Source of the DNA: a virus
IMG/VR virus record: IMGVR_UViG_3300042564_003199
Span: 1 to 35,515 of that record
Length of the DNA: 35,515 nucleotides
Direction: 5' to 3' (one strand)
Part shown: positions 1 to 7,409 of the stretch, piece after piece
Layout: each line of letters starts with the position of its first letter
Numbering within the stretch: position 1 is the first letter of the stretch
Made by a program: the position numbers and the translations under genes
The notes under the pieces: model-generated
Database searches by the model: none
The model's input: the letters and a program-made list of their open reading frames with translations, nothing else
What the model was told of the DNA's origin: nothing

Positions 1-1
1 A

Positions 2-583
2 ATGATGGTCAGTTACTTTGTGGGCACTAGTCCAGAGTTGTTGGCATTCTTTTTTACAGGCGTGATGAAATGGATTGTGATCTTTTCACCGCTAGTTGCT
101 ATTTTTGGCGTTGCTATGATCCTAGGCAATAATCCTAGTAAGGGTGTAGCACAGTTATGCTTACATGGATTTGCGGCCCTAATGGGATTGAGCTTTGCCA
201 CTATATTTGCCGTATTTACTATGGGGTCGATTGTTAGTGCCTTTATGGGCGCGGCCATTCTGTTTGGTGTAATGAGTGCGTATGGTTACTTTACCAAACA
301 AAGTCTAGACAGCATGGGCAAATTTATGTTTGTTGGATTGATTGCTATCGTTATTGCCAGCATTGTTAATATCTTTATTGGATCAACTGTGATGCAGATG
401 GTAATCTCAGCATTGGCTATTATCATCTTTCTTGGCCTAACTGCTTATGACACACAGAAGATCCGTGAGGAACTTTCAGTAGAAGCTAGCGATGTTGCTG
501 AGGTTCGAGGAGCATTGACTCTGTACATGGACTTTATCAACTTGTTTATTAATCTGTTACAACTTTTTGGAGATCGTAAATGA
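2..583 (+). CDS. Bax inhibitor-1 (YccA/YetJ-like) family membrane protein, 5' partial
   Basis: Integral membrane protein of the BI-1/TMBIM superfamily, whose bacterial members act as pH-sensitive calcium leak channels or bind the FtsH protease. Seen here: about six hydrophobic segments over 193 residues, the family signature GLTAYDTQKI near residues 145-154, and the C-terminal MDFINLFINLLQLFG segment. Asp150 and Asp177 correspond to the conserved aspartate pair at the pore. Family members are usually about 210-240 residues with seven segments, so the true N-terminus probably lies upstream of the window and the ATG at position 2 is likely internal. The stop codon overlaps the next start by 4 nt (ATGA), which indicates translational coupling. 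Its role in a phage is not established; control of host membrane ion balance or of FtsH is a guess. Confidence 0.85.
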   Translation: MMVSYFVGTSPELLAFFFTGVMKWIVIFSPLVAIFGVAMILGNNPSKGVAQLCLHGFAALMGLSFATIFAVFTMGSIVSAFMGAAILFGVMSAYGYFTKQSLDSMGKFMFVGLIAIVIASIVNIFIGSTVMQMVISALAIIIFLGLTAYDTQKIREELSVEASDVAEVRGALTLYMDFINLFINLLQLFGDRK

Positions 584-1017
584 TCCGTGAGTTTATCAAT
601 ATTGTAGAAGGCAAAGGCATTACCGATGCGTGGTTCAAGGACGGTGGATTTAAAACCTATAAGCGTCCTGCCAAAGAACGTTATGAGATTGCTAACGAGC
701 CAGGCACGATTGACACACTTGAAGGTCCAGTTAAGTATCCAAAAGGATTCTATATTATGACTGGACCCAAAGGTGAGCAGTATCCTATTAGTCCAGATGC
801 GTTTAATGATCTTAAAGACGATTTAGGTAATGGTGTTTGCACACCAAAGAAGATCGTCAAGTTTGCTAAGTTGGCAGATCACTCCGGATCAGTTGACACA
901 TCATGGGGTGAGAAGTTACACTATAATCCAGGCGAAGATGTTATTGTTCGCCATGGTGAGAATGACTACGGTGTAGTCAAAAAAGACATCTTTGCACAAA
1001 CATACGAGAAAATATAA
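580..1017 (+). CDS. Hypothetical protein, 145 aa, with PGD/DYGVV-type C-terminal domain
   Basis: Soluble protein of unknown function with no signal peptide or membrane segment. The middle part (residues about 45-75) is a beta-rich stretch around GPVKYPKGFYIMTGPKG. The C-terminus (about 105-145) carries NPGEDVIVRHGENDYGVV followed by DIFAQTYEKI, a pattern I associate with small phage and bacterial hypothetical proteins that have a 'PGD...YGVV...F..TY' ending. This family memory is loose. The gene starts inside the BI-1 stop codon after a good ribosome site (GGAG about 10 nt before ATG) and ends in a one-base TAATG overlap with the next gene, so the three are probably translated from one message. 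Confidence 0.7.
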   Translation: MIREFINIVEGKGITDAWFKDGGFKTYKRPAKERYEIANEPGTIDTLEGPVKYPKGFYIMTGPKGEQYPISPDAFNDLKDDLGNGVCTPKKIVKFAKLADHSGSVDTSWGEKLHYNPGEDVIVRHGENDYGVVKKDIFAQTYEKI

Positions 1018-1850
1018 TGAGAAGTAACTATTGGTCATGCACAAAGTTTGCAGATTGGATTCGTGGTACTCCTAAAAAAGGTGCCCTAACTGCGGATGGT
1101 TGGCATGAATGGGAAACGGAAGCCAAAGGCTACAACCCTGTTCGCTATTGGATTGCTGAAGAGGCCCTGGATGCAATTCAAAACTTTATTTGGTGGCCAG
1201 TGGATCAATTATATGCTGTCAAATATTATATCAACAACCGTTTTGTTACCCGCACTCATAGCCTTACCGCTCATCCCAGGGATATTAAGCCTGGCCAGTG
1301 GCAAGACGTAGGGAACCGCTTTTTGCCTTGCCTATTCAATGAGCTTGTTGATTTTGTTGAAGTAGAATCAGCATGGAGTCATATTGCGTGGGGTGATAAG
1401 GAAGCTCGTGCAAAGTACGATCCTCCATTCTGGGCAAGTGGTTGGTTCCGTTGGCGCACATGGCGTTGTCCGCAGGCAGGGATTGATCATCTTGACTGGG
1501 CAATGACTCTAAAGCATGACGATGAGTGGACCCCAAAAGATGATCCAATATATGGCAAGCCTACATCTCAAGCAGAACGTGCCAAGGAAATTAAAGAACT
1601 TTACACGTGGTGGACTGTAACATATCGTGCTCGCCCTGATCCATATGATGCGTCAGGGTGGAGTGAATACTGCGAAAAGACACGGTTACTCAACGATGGC
1701 AGACTTTTTGGCAGCAAGAAAACTCCCGAACTTGAAGAACTTAGCACACGTTCACATGAATTGCTACAGAAGATTGAAGCTGACTATGCGGCAGAAGATG
1801 AAGCTATGATGATTCGGTTAATCAAAGCTCGAGACAGTCTTTGGACTTAA
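1017..1850 (+). CDS. Hypothetical Trp-rich protein, 277 aa
   Basis: Not recognised. The protein is soluble, strikingly rich in tryptophan and other aromatic residues (for example YWSCTKFADWIRG at residues 5-17, FIWWPVDQLY near 57-66, and a WFRWRTW cluster near residue 145) and has a charged helical C-terminus (about 230-277). Such Trp density suggests a compact all-alpha fold or carbohydrate/protein surface binding, but no catalytic motif is visible. It is translationally coupled to the gene before it by TAATG. The ribosome site is weak (GAG only), which fits coupling. Downstream there is a 91-base gap before the next small gene. Confidence 0.7.
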   Translation: MRSNYWSCTKFADWIRGTPKKGALTADGWHEWETEAKGYNPVRYWIAEEALDAIQNFIWWPVDQLYAVKYYINNRFVTRTHSLTAHPRDIKPGQWQDVGNRFLPCLFNELVDFVEVESAWSHIAWGDKEARAKYDPPFWASGWFRWRTWRCPQAGIDHLDWAMTLKHDDEWTPKDDPIYGKPTSQAERAKEIKELYTWWTVTYRARPDPYDASGWSEYCEKTRLLNDGRLFGSKKTPELEELSTRSHELLQKIEADYAAEDEAMMIRLIKARDSLWT

Positions 1851-1941
1851 ATCGTCAAACTGTGTCAACTTTCTATAAGGCTACCGCGTTATATATATGT
1901 AGGGATAAAAATTCTTACATAACCAAAAAGGAAACTTTAAA

Positions 1942-2157
1942 ATGAAATTGATCGCAACTCTAATCGCAACTATGTTTGCCGCTACAGCGTTCGCCGCAGA
2001 ACCAGCTAAGAAAGAAGAAAAGAAAGCTGATGCTAAACCTGCTGTCACAGCCACTGCCAAGCCAGCCGCGCCAGCACCTGCCGCTACTGCGCCAGCAACG
2101 CCTGCTAAAAGTGAGCCTCTTAAGAAAGACGACAAGAAAGAGCCTGCTAAGAAGTAA
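1942..2157 (+). CDS. Small secreted Lys/Ala/Pro-rich protein, 71 aa
   Basis: A short protein with a clear Sec signal peptide (MKLIATLIATMFAATAFA, probable cleavage after residue 18 or 19) and a mature part made almost wholly of Lys, Ala, Pro and Glu. It ends in KKEPAKK. The mature segment is low-complexity, probably disordered and mainly basic, so periplasmic or outer-surface binding to polyanions (LPS, DNA, teichoic-like polymers) is conceivable but unproven. The start is fixed by AAAAAGGAAAC 9-12 nt upstream of ATG. A second gene of the same design lies at 2383, also ending in EPAKK(Q), which suggests duplication or convergent low-complexity drift. Confidence 0.65.
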   Translation: MKLIATLIATMFAATAFAAEPAKKEEKKADAKPAVTATAKPAAPAPAATAPATPAKSEPLKKDDKKEPAKK

Positions 2158-2335
2158 TCCAAATGATCTAGAGGACGGTGACTACGAAATAAACGACGAA
2201 GTCACATTTGGCCGTAATCGACAAGCTGAGAATTTTGGTAAGATAGTTGAAGAAGAACTATCAGACTATGTAAAGTTTAGATTATGGCTAGCTAGACAAA
2301 TTGCATTGGCAAAATACAAAGAAGTCCATGGTTAA
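2144..2335 (+). pseudogene. Coding-like segment without a usable start codon
   Basis: After the stop of the 71-aa gene, the +1 frame runs on to a TAA at 2333-2335 and encodes a protein-like sequence: an acidic start (NDLEDGDYEIND) followed by a plausible amphipathic helix (EELSDYVKFRLWLARQ) and ALAKYKEVHG. No ATG, GTG or TTG lies at its beginning in this frame; the first possible start is CTG at 2144. An ATG at 2163 is in the wrong frame and meets TAG two codons later. One inserted base just after 2167 would join that ATG to the open frame. It is therefore a gene with an indel or sequencing error, a non-standard start, or a product of frameshifting from the gene before it. The low-complexity part upstream in this frame is a shadow. 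Confidence 0.4.
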
Positions 2336-2336
2336 T

Positions 2337-2352
2337 AGCCCTGGGCTTTTTT
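2337..2352 (+). terminator. Possible weak intrinsic terminator
   Basis: AGCC-CTG-GGCT forms a 4-bp stem with a 3-base loop and runs directly into six T residues. It lies just after the stop at 2335 and just before the late-type promoter motif of the next gene. The stem is short, so the call is tentative. Confidence 0.35.
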
Positions 2353-2355
2353 GTG

Positions 2356-2365
2356 TAAATAAATA
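2356..2365 (+). promoter_or_regulatory. T4-late-type promoter motif (AATAAATA)
   Basis: AATAAATA at 2358-2365 matches the NATAAATA form of the T4-like late promoter. It stands 17 nt before the ATG at 2383, with the ribosome site AAAAGGAG between. The same core-to-start geometry recurs at several other genes in the window. Confidence 0.55.
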
Positions 2366-2382
2366 ATCAAAAGGAGATTGCT

Positions 2383-2649
2383 ATGAAATTATTAACCGCA
2401 TTAGTATTAGGATTATCATTAGGTTTAGCACAGGCCGGTAGCGAGCCTGCTAAGAAGCTAGAAGGCGAAACCAAAGACGTTAAAGTTGGTAACAAGACTG
2501 TAGAAGCCCGTGTACCAAAGTCAGCAAAGATTGACTGTAAAGACAAGGCAAATGCAGACAAAACTGAGTGCAAGAAACAGCCAAAAGAAATGCCAAAGAT
2601 TGAAAAGCCGGTGGTAGAAAAGAAAGCTGAACCAGCTAAGAAACAATAA
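2383..2649 (+). CDS. Small secreted Lys-rich protein with paired cysteines, 88 aa
   Basis: The signal peptide is MKLLTALVLGLSLGLAQA, with cleavage probably after residue 18. The mature protein is highly charged and lysine-rich, with two cysteines about 12 residues apart in AKIDCKDKANADKTECKK that could form a disulphide in the periplasm. The tail EKKAEPAKKQ echoes that of the 71-aa gene just upstream. The start is set by AAAAGGAG 7-8 nt before ATG. It has its own late-type promoter motif and a strong terminator after it, so it is probably a monocistronic late gene. No enzymatic motif is seen; the function is unknown. Confidence 0.7.
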   Translation: MKLLTALVLGLSLGLAQAGSEPAKKLEGETKDVKVGNKTVEARVPKSAKIDCKDKANADKTECKKQPKEMPKIEKPVVEKKAEPAKKQ

Positions 2650-2657
2650 TAACACGG

Positions 2658-2700
2658 CCCGTCCCACTGATGTCATAGACTTACGGGCGGGTTTTCTTTT
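2658..2700 (+). terminator. Strong rho-independent terminator
   Basis: A 7-bp stem, CCCGTCC (2658-2664) with GGGCGGG (2685-2691) and one G-U pair, encloses a 20-base loop and is followed by TTTTCTTTT. It separates the small secreted protein genes from the radical SAM block. Confidence 0.75.
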
Positions 2701-2774
2701 GTCTATATTTTTCTATTAGAAAAAAAATCGTCATAGACAGCTATCGGATAATTAATATACACGCAAGGATTTAA

Positions 2775-4199
2775 ATGGAAGACGATGATATTAATTCTAA
2801 GTACGCTAAGGTAAAAGAGAAACTAGACATAGTTAGTCCTAGTTATTGTATCGCTAAATGGAAAGAAGTAACTATTCACCTAGATACTGGTAGAACACAT
2901 AGTTGTCACCATCCTAGCACACATAAAATACCAGTTGAAGAAATTTTAAAAAATCCCAGTGCTTTACATAACACTGAGTTTAAAAAACAACAACGAAAAT
3001 TGATGCTTGAGGGACAGCGCCCTGAAGAGTGTGACTATTGCTGGAGAGTAGAAGATAGTAATAAAGAAGGTAGTATTACTACCTATAGTGATAGAGTAGT
3101 TAAAAGTGCAAACAGCTGGGCAAGAAATTGTACTCCTGAAATTTTAAAGAACGGCTGGGACGATAATACCTATCCTACAAGTGTAGAAGTTAATTTTGGA
3201 AGTACTTGTAATTTCAAATGTAGCTATTGCAATCCAGAAATAAGCAGTCAATGGATGGGCGAAGTTAAACAGCATGGTGGATATCAACTAACTGATCGAA
3301 TATACAATGATATTGTTTGGTTAGAAAAAACTGATCGTATACCTATACCTAACAAAGATTATAATCCTTACATTGATGCATTTTGGCAATGGTGGCCTGA
3401 CCTAGTAGACAATTTAAAAATATTTAGAATTACTGGCGGAGAACCATTACTAAACAAAAATACATTTGAAGTTTTAGATTATTTAATAGCTAATCCTAAG
3501 CCCAATATGCGTTTATCAATTAACAGCAATCTCGGAGTACCAAAAACTATTATTAAACAATTCATTGATAAAATGAAAATTATTCAAGAAAAGAAAGCTG
3601 TTAAAGAATTTGTTTTGTATACCAGTTGCGAGGCTTACGGGGCTAAGGCAGAGTATATTAGGCACGGATTAAATTATCAAGAATGGTTAACTAACTGTGA
3701 ATCTATTATTAGAGATATTCCAGATAGTAGATTAAGTCTCATGTGTACTTACAATATTTTAAGTATAACATCATTCAAAGATATGTTGAAAGACATTGTA
3801 GTTTTGAAAAACAAATACACACAACAACCAGAACGCCCACATCCTGTTAGTGTTGATATTCCATATCTTCGACATCCTAATTTTATGGCTGCATGGATTA
3901 TGCCTCAAGAATGGTTACAACATATAGAAGATACAGTATCATGGATGTATAGTAATCTTCAACAAACATATTGGCCTCCGCTTTGTGGCAAAGGATTCTT
4001 TGATTATGAAATCAAAAAGATGGAACGTGTATATATTGTTTGTAAAGAAGCAATGAATGATCCTAGTAAACAAGATGAGATAGAGCAAGGCAGACGCAAC
4101 TTAATTGCATTTGTTAAAGAACATGATAAAAGACGTGGTACTGATTTTTTAGCCACATTCCCAGAATTAGAGGATTTTTACAGGAAATATTCCCAATGA
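2775..4199 (+). CDS. Radical SAM protein with N-terminal twitch/SPASM-like domain (first of a tandem pair)
   Basis: Predicted S-adenosylmethionine radical enzyme, 474 aa. The core cluster motif is Cys145-x3-Cys149-x2-Cys152 (CNFKCSYC), with ITGGEPLL near residue 220 for SAM binding. Before the core, residues 20-92 hold Cys25, Cys44, Cys86 and Cys89 in the pattern C..W...G..HSCHHP...HN...R..ML.G.RP.EC.YCW, as in twitch/SPASM auxiliary-cluster domains, here at the N-terminus. Proteins annotated as twitch-domain radical SAM from phages show this order. The reaction and substrate are unknown; SPASM/twitch relatives often modify peptides. The start ATG follows AAGGAT. The stop overlaps the next start by 4 nt. 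It is 32-36% AT-richer to the eye than the fibre genes only in a qualitative sense; no measurement was made. Confidence 0.85.
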   Translation: MEDDDINSKYAKVKEKLDIVSPSYCIAKWKEVTIHLDTGRTHSCHHPSTHKIPVEEILKNPSALHNTEFKKQQRKLMLEGQRPEECDYCWRVEDSNKEGSITTYSDRVVKSANSWARNCTPEILKNGWDDNTYPTSVEVNFGSTCNFKCSYCNPEISSQWMGEVKQHGGYQLTDRIYNDIVWLEKTDRIPIPNKDYNPYIDAFWQWWPDLVDNLKIFRITGGEPLLNKNTFEVLDYLIANPKPNMRLSINSNLGVPKTIIKQFIDKMKIIQEKKAVKEFVLYTSCEAYGAKAEYIRHGLNYQEWLTNCESIIRDIPDSRLSLMCTYNILSITSFKDMLKDIVVLKNKYTQQPERPHPVSVDIPYLRHPNFMAAWIMPQEWLQHIEDTVSWMYSNLQQTYWPPLCGKGFFDYEIKKMERVYIVCKEAMNDPSKQDEIEQGRRNLIAFVKEHDKRRGTDFLATFPELEDFYRKYSQ

Positions 4200-5578
4200 T
4201 TGATTATAATAAAAAACTAAGAGACATTAAAGTAACTATTGATAAAGTAGGCAAAGGCTTTTGCATGGCCAAATGGTATCACGTTAGTATGCACTTACAC
4301 AAAGGTATGAACCATAGTTGTTATCATCCTGCTCCTAAAGTTGTAAGTTTAGAAGAAATTCAAGCTAATCCTAGCTCGTTACATAATAGCGAATGGAAGA
4401 AAGAACAACGAAAATTAATGCTAGAGGGAGGCAGACCTAGCGAATGCAGCTATTGCTGGGATATCGAAGACTTGCCGGGCGATCATATTAGTGATAGACC
4501 TATTCGCAGTGCAGAATCATGGGCTGTTCCGTTGATTGAAGAAACCACTAAACTTGATTGGCGAGCGGATGTAGATCCGCGATATTTAGAAGTTAACTTT
4601 GGATATGAGTGCCAATTGAAATGTAGCTATTGTACTACTACTATTAGCAGTGCATGGTATCAAGAAATCAAAAAACATGGAATGTATCCATTAGACAATC
4701 CGCAAAACAAATATCAATATAGCATTGAAGAACAAGGTACTACATTTTATAAAAAAGAGGAAGACAATCCATACATTGATGCATTCTGGAAATGGCTACC
4801 CGGTGTCTATAATAATTTACATACTTTCAGAGTCACTGGAGGAGAGCCGTTATTAAGTAGTAATGTATTTAAAGTATTAGAATATATTGATAATAATCCT
4901 CATCCTAATCTCACATTTGCTATTAACAGTAATATGTGTGTACCCGAAAGGAACATTAATAAATTTGTCGACGTTGCGTTTAAATTAAAATCAGAAAATA
5001 AAATTAAACAACTAGGAATGTTTACCAGTGTGGATACATGGGGACCGCAGTGTGAGTATATTAGAAATGGCTTTGACATGGAGAAATGGATATCAAACAT
5101 AGACCTGTATCTTACTAAAGTACCCGGAACCCATGTATCTTTTATGATTACATTTTGTTTCATGAGTATTCCTAGCTTTAAACTCTTATTGGATAAGATT
5201 TTAGAACTGCGCAGGAAATATAATGTTAACTATCCTAGAATTGAATTTGATACTCCGTATCTTATTGAGCCTCCACATTTATCTGCTCAGCTTGCTACCG
5301 ACAAACACATTGCACATTTAAATGAAACTCTTGCGTATATGAAGACGCAAGTTCGAGACGGTTATGAACCGATGTATTTCACGCAGACTGAGTATGAAAA
5401 ATTTCAACGTGTTATTCGCTGGATCGAACAAAACAGATATCAAGGTGATATGATGAAGGTAAATCGTAAGGATTTTGTTAAGTTTGTTGACGAGCACGAT
5501 CTTCGTCGAGGAACAAATTTCTTAGAAACATTTCCTGAGCTGTCCAAAGACTACTGGGAATGGAAAAATTACGAATAA
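4196..5578 (+). CDS. Radical SAM protein with N-terminal twitch/SPASM-like domain (second of a tandem pair)
   Basis: Paralogue of the preceding gene along its whole length, 460 aa. The radical SAM motif is Cys139-x3-Cys143-x2-Cys146 (CQLKCSYC), with VTGGEPLL near residue 215. The N-terminal auxiliary Cys set is Cys23, Cys42, Cys84 and Cys87. Shared blocks include NP.SLHN.E.KK.QRKLMLEG, NPYIDAFW.W and HD.RRGT.FL.TFPEL near the C-terminus. The ATGA overlap with the first copy suggests co-translation at a fixed ratio, compatible with a heterodimer or a two-step modification. Substrate specificity is not visible. The last third, around YLRHPN/YLIEPP, differs most between copies and may hold the substrate-binding differences. 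Confidence 0.85.
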   Translation: MIDYNKKLRDIKVTIDKVGKGFCMAKWYHVSMHLHKGMNHSCYHPAPKVVSLEEIQANPSSLHNSEWKKEQRKLMLEGGRPSECSYCWDIEDLPGDHISDRPIRSAESWAVPLIEETTKLDWRADVDPRYLEVNFGYECQLKCSYCTTTISSAWYQEIKKHGMYPLDNPQNKYQYSIEEQGTTFYKKEEDNPYIDAFWKWLPGVYNNLHTFRVTGGEPLLSSNVFKVLEYIDNNPHPNLTFAINSNMCVPERNINKFVDVAFKLKSENKIKQLGMFTSVDTWGPQCEYIRNGFDMEKWISNIDLYLTKVPGTHVSFMITFCFMSIPSFKLLLDKILELRRKYNVNYPRIEFDTPYLIEPPHLSAQLATDKHIAHLNETLAYMKTQVRDGYEPMYFTQTEYEKFQRVIRWIEQNRYQGDMMKVNRKDFVKFVDEHDLRRGTNFLETFPELSKDYWEWKNYE

Positions 5579-5579
5579 G

Positions 5580-5597
5580 ATAGTTCTAAACTATTTT
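5580..5597. terminator. Possible hairpin between convergent genes
   Basis: ATAGTT-CTA-AACTAT forms a 6-bp AT-rich stem with a 3-base loop, followed by TTTT on the + strand. It sits in the 12-base gap between the stops of the second and third radical SAM genes. The stem is weak, so termination is only possible. Confidence 0.35.
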
Positions 5598-6802
5598 ACA
5601 TATAACTGGTTTATTGCTGCATTTTTACCACAAATTTCTGCACAATAAGCCATTTTTCCTTCACCAATTGTAGACTTACTCCATGAGTCTGCAAAGACTC
5701 TATCAAGAATTCCAGATTGTATTATTTCTTCCATGTTATAGTTGTTTAGATCTAATTTATCCTTTACAGCATTTATTTTAGATTTTAGTTGATGGTCGAC
5801 AAAATAATCAATACTTGCGTCGTACCTCGTACCAATATAACAGCACGGAAATACTATGCCCTGCGCATTTACGTACACTTCCGAAAATGGTGTAGAATCC
5901 CAATACATATGGCTCTTACAACTAATTTCTTTAGACTCAAGTTCTTTAGTATAAGTTTGGCCAAGTTCATGTATACCGTTGCTATCTTTAAAAGATTCTA
6001 AACGAGTTTTAATTCTTGGAGAAAACTTTAACTCTTTAACTGTTTCGTAAGTTGTTAAATCAATATCGTCATATTTTTTCTCAACATATTCCGATCCTTC
6101 AGATGACATTAGATATTCTTGCTGCTTTGGAGGATATAGATTATATTGCAACTCACCCTGTTTATTATAAACTGGTCGCGGTACTAGTTCTTTAGTATTG
6201 GGGAAATCAAAACCCATTGCTCTCTTAGGAGCAAACTCTTTAAATCCCATAGACTTAGATAGTTCTCTAGCTAACTCAACTTGATGCTCGTTGTGTCCAA
6301 AAATTAAATATTCCCAATATGCGTTTCCGCCAGCTTTAATAAATGCTGTAACATTACGCATTAACATGTCCCAGTCAACTTTTCTTCTATATAGATGGTT
6401 TGTATCTTCTAATCCGTCAATAGAAAATATCAGTTTCATATTTCTACTTTGAAATAATTCTCCCATCTTAGTCCAAAATTTTTCATCTCTAAGACCGCCA
6501 TTTGTATGTACACGAATTACACAATTCTTATTAATAGATTTAACATGCGAGAATATCTCATAACAATCTTTTGCCATGATTGGATCTCCCATTGTACCAC
6601 ACACATGCAGATGTACTAGATCTTTTAGTACATTTACAGAGAAATATTTTTTAAAATCATCTAACGATATTGAATTTAATTTTAAATCAGGGCGAACTAG
6701 GTCAGTATTTTCATAATACCTAAGACAAAAAGGACATGCAGCATTGCAGTGAGTTGACAACTCAATATGAATTTGCCTAAGTTTAAATTTTTCCCAGCTC
6801 AT
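5591..6802 (-). CDS. Radical SAM/SPASM-like protein (third, convergent)
   Basis: Radical SAM enzyme, 403 aa, on the opposite strand to the tandem pair. The core motif is Cys19-x3-Cys23-x2-Cys26 (CNAACPFC) right at the N-terminus, with GTMGDPIM (about 69-76) in the GGEP-loop position and FSIDG at about 126-130. A C-terminal auxiliary domain contains Cys295, the adjacent pair Cys320-Cys321 (VFPCCYIG), Cys387 and Cys391, in SPASM-like order. So it has the common architecture, unlike its two neighbours. The start follows AAGG on the minus strand and lies 21 nt from a CTAAATA motif. Its substrate is unknown; a peptide or the products of the neighbouring glycan genes are possible. Confidence 0.85.
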   Translation of the reverse strand: MSWEKFKLRQIHIELSTHCNAACPFCLRYYENTDLVRPDLKLNSISLDDFKKYFSVNVLKDLVHLHVCGTMGDPIMAKDCYEIFSHVKSINKNCVIRVHTNGGLRDEKFWTKMGELFQSRNMKLIFSIDGLEDTNHLYRRKVDWDMLMRNVTAFIKAGGNAYWEYLIFGHNEHQVELARELSKSMGFKEFAPKRAMGFDFPNTKELVPRPVYNKQGELQYNLYPPKQQEYLMSSEGSEYVEKKYDDIDLTTYETVKELKFSPRIKTRLESFKDSNGIHELGQTYTKELESKEISCKSHMYWDSTPFSEVYVNAQGIVFPCCYIGTRYDASIDYFVDHQLKSKINAVKDKLDLNNYNMEEIIQSGILDRVFADSWSKSTIGEGKMAYCAEICGKNAAINQLYVK

Positions 6803-6823
6803 AGTGGACCTTATTAAAAATAT

Positions 6824-6830
6824 TATTTAG
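6824..6830 (-). promoter_or_regulatory. Late-type promoter motif (CTAAATA) for the convergent radical SAM gene
   Basis: CTAAATA on the minus strand has its core ending 21 nt before the ATG at 6802. It is divergent from the exact TATAAATA at 6843, giving back-to-back late-type motifs in a 70-base intergenic region. Confidence 0.4.
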
Positions 6831-6842
6831 TAGTTGCTCGAT

Positions 6843-6850
6843 TATAAATA
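6843..6850 (+). promoter_or_regulatory. Exact T4 late promoter motif TATAAATA
   Basis: TATAAATA followed by CTCC, 22 nt before the ATG at 6873. It is the only recognisable promoter for the overlapping five-gene operon to 11025, so those genes are predicted to be expressed late. Confidence 0.6.
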
Positions 6851-6872
6851 CTCCAACATTGAATATATTAAT

Positions 6873-7409
6873 ATGACTGACTCTTCCATGCCTCGATTAG
6901 CTATTTGTTTATACGGGGACGATAACTCTGAATTAGAATTAGTTAAATCTATATGTATACAACGATATTCAAAATTTGATATTACATTTTTTGAAAAAAT
7001 TCATCAAGACAAATTTAAAGCTATGTGGCTTTGCTCGTTTGATAAAGATTGTTATGAATTCGATACAAAATTATTATTTCATATATGTATAGCTATTGAT
7101 ATTAAAGAGTACAGACTTTTAGATTTTACAAACATACCATATAGAATTGAGGATAAGGTATACTACACTAGTGGATTTTACAAATTTGAGAGACATTATA
7201 CTGGAGCAAGTCCTTGTATATTTTTTGCAAACTCAATACTTTTTAGTCGAGCCTGTGAATTTTATTTAAATAACATACCACTAGATGCGTTAGTTGAAGA
7301 TTCTCTAGAAGTAAGATTTTTCTTTCATTTAAAAAGTTACAATATAATAACCGAATGTATTAATTATGAGAATCGCTCTTTGTTTAAGCGGACAGCCCCG
7401 AACTCTTAA
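6873..7409 (+). CDS. Hypothetical protein related at its N-terminus to glycosyltransferase-like neighbours, 178 aa
   Basis: Function not recognised. The start of the conserved part, PRLAICLYGDD, resembles RIALCLSGQP and NLAILIAGEY at the N-termini of two downstream genes, so this may be a short or shrunken member of the same glycosyltransferase-like family. The rest alternates aromatic strands and helices and lacks the YD-x5-RxD segment of the longer neighbours, so it may be inactive or accessory. ATG 6873 was chosen because it gives the same distance to TATAAATA as elsewhere; ATG 6888 (five codons later) would fit the homology equally well. The reading frame also runs 5' to 6834 without an ATG. 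The last 44 bases overlap the next gene. Confidence 0.6.
   Translation: MTDSSMPRLAICLYGDDNSELELVKSICIQRYSKFDITFFEKIHQDKFKAMWLCSFDKDCYEFDTKLLFHICIAIDIKEYRLLDFTNIPYRIEDKVYYTSGFYKFERHYTGASPCIFFANSILFSRACEFYLNNIPLDALVEDSLEVRFFFHLKSYNIITECINYENRSLFKRTAPNS

Noticed and set aside
2734-2761. TAGACA-N16-TATACA as a sigma-70 promoter for the first radical SAM gene
   Set aside because: The predicted transcript would start within a few bases of the ATG at 2775 and lose the ribosome site; matches to consensus are weak.
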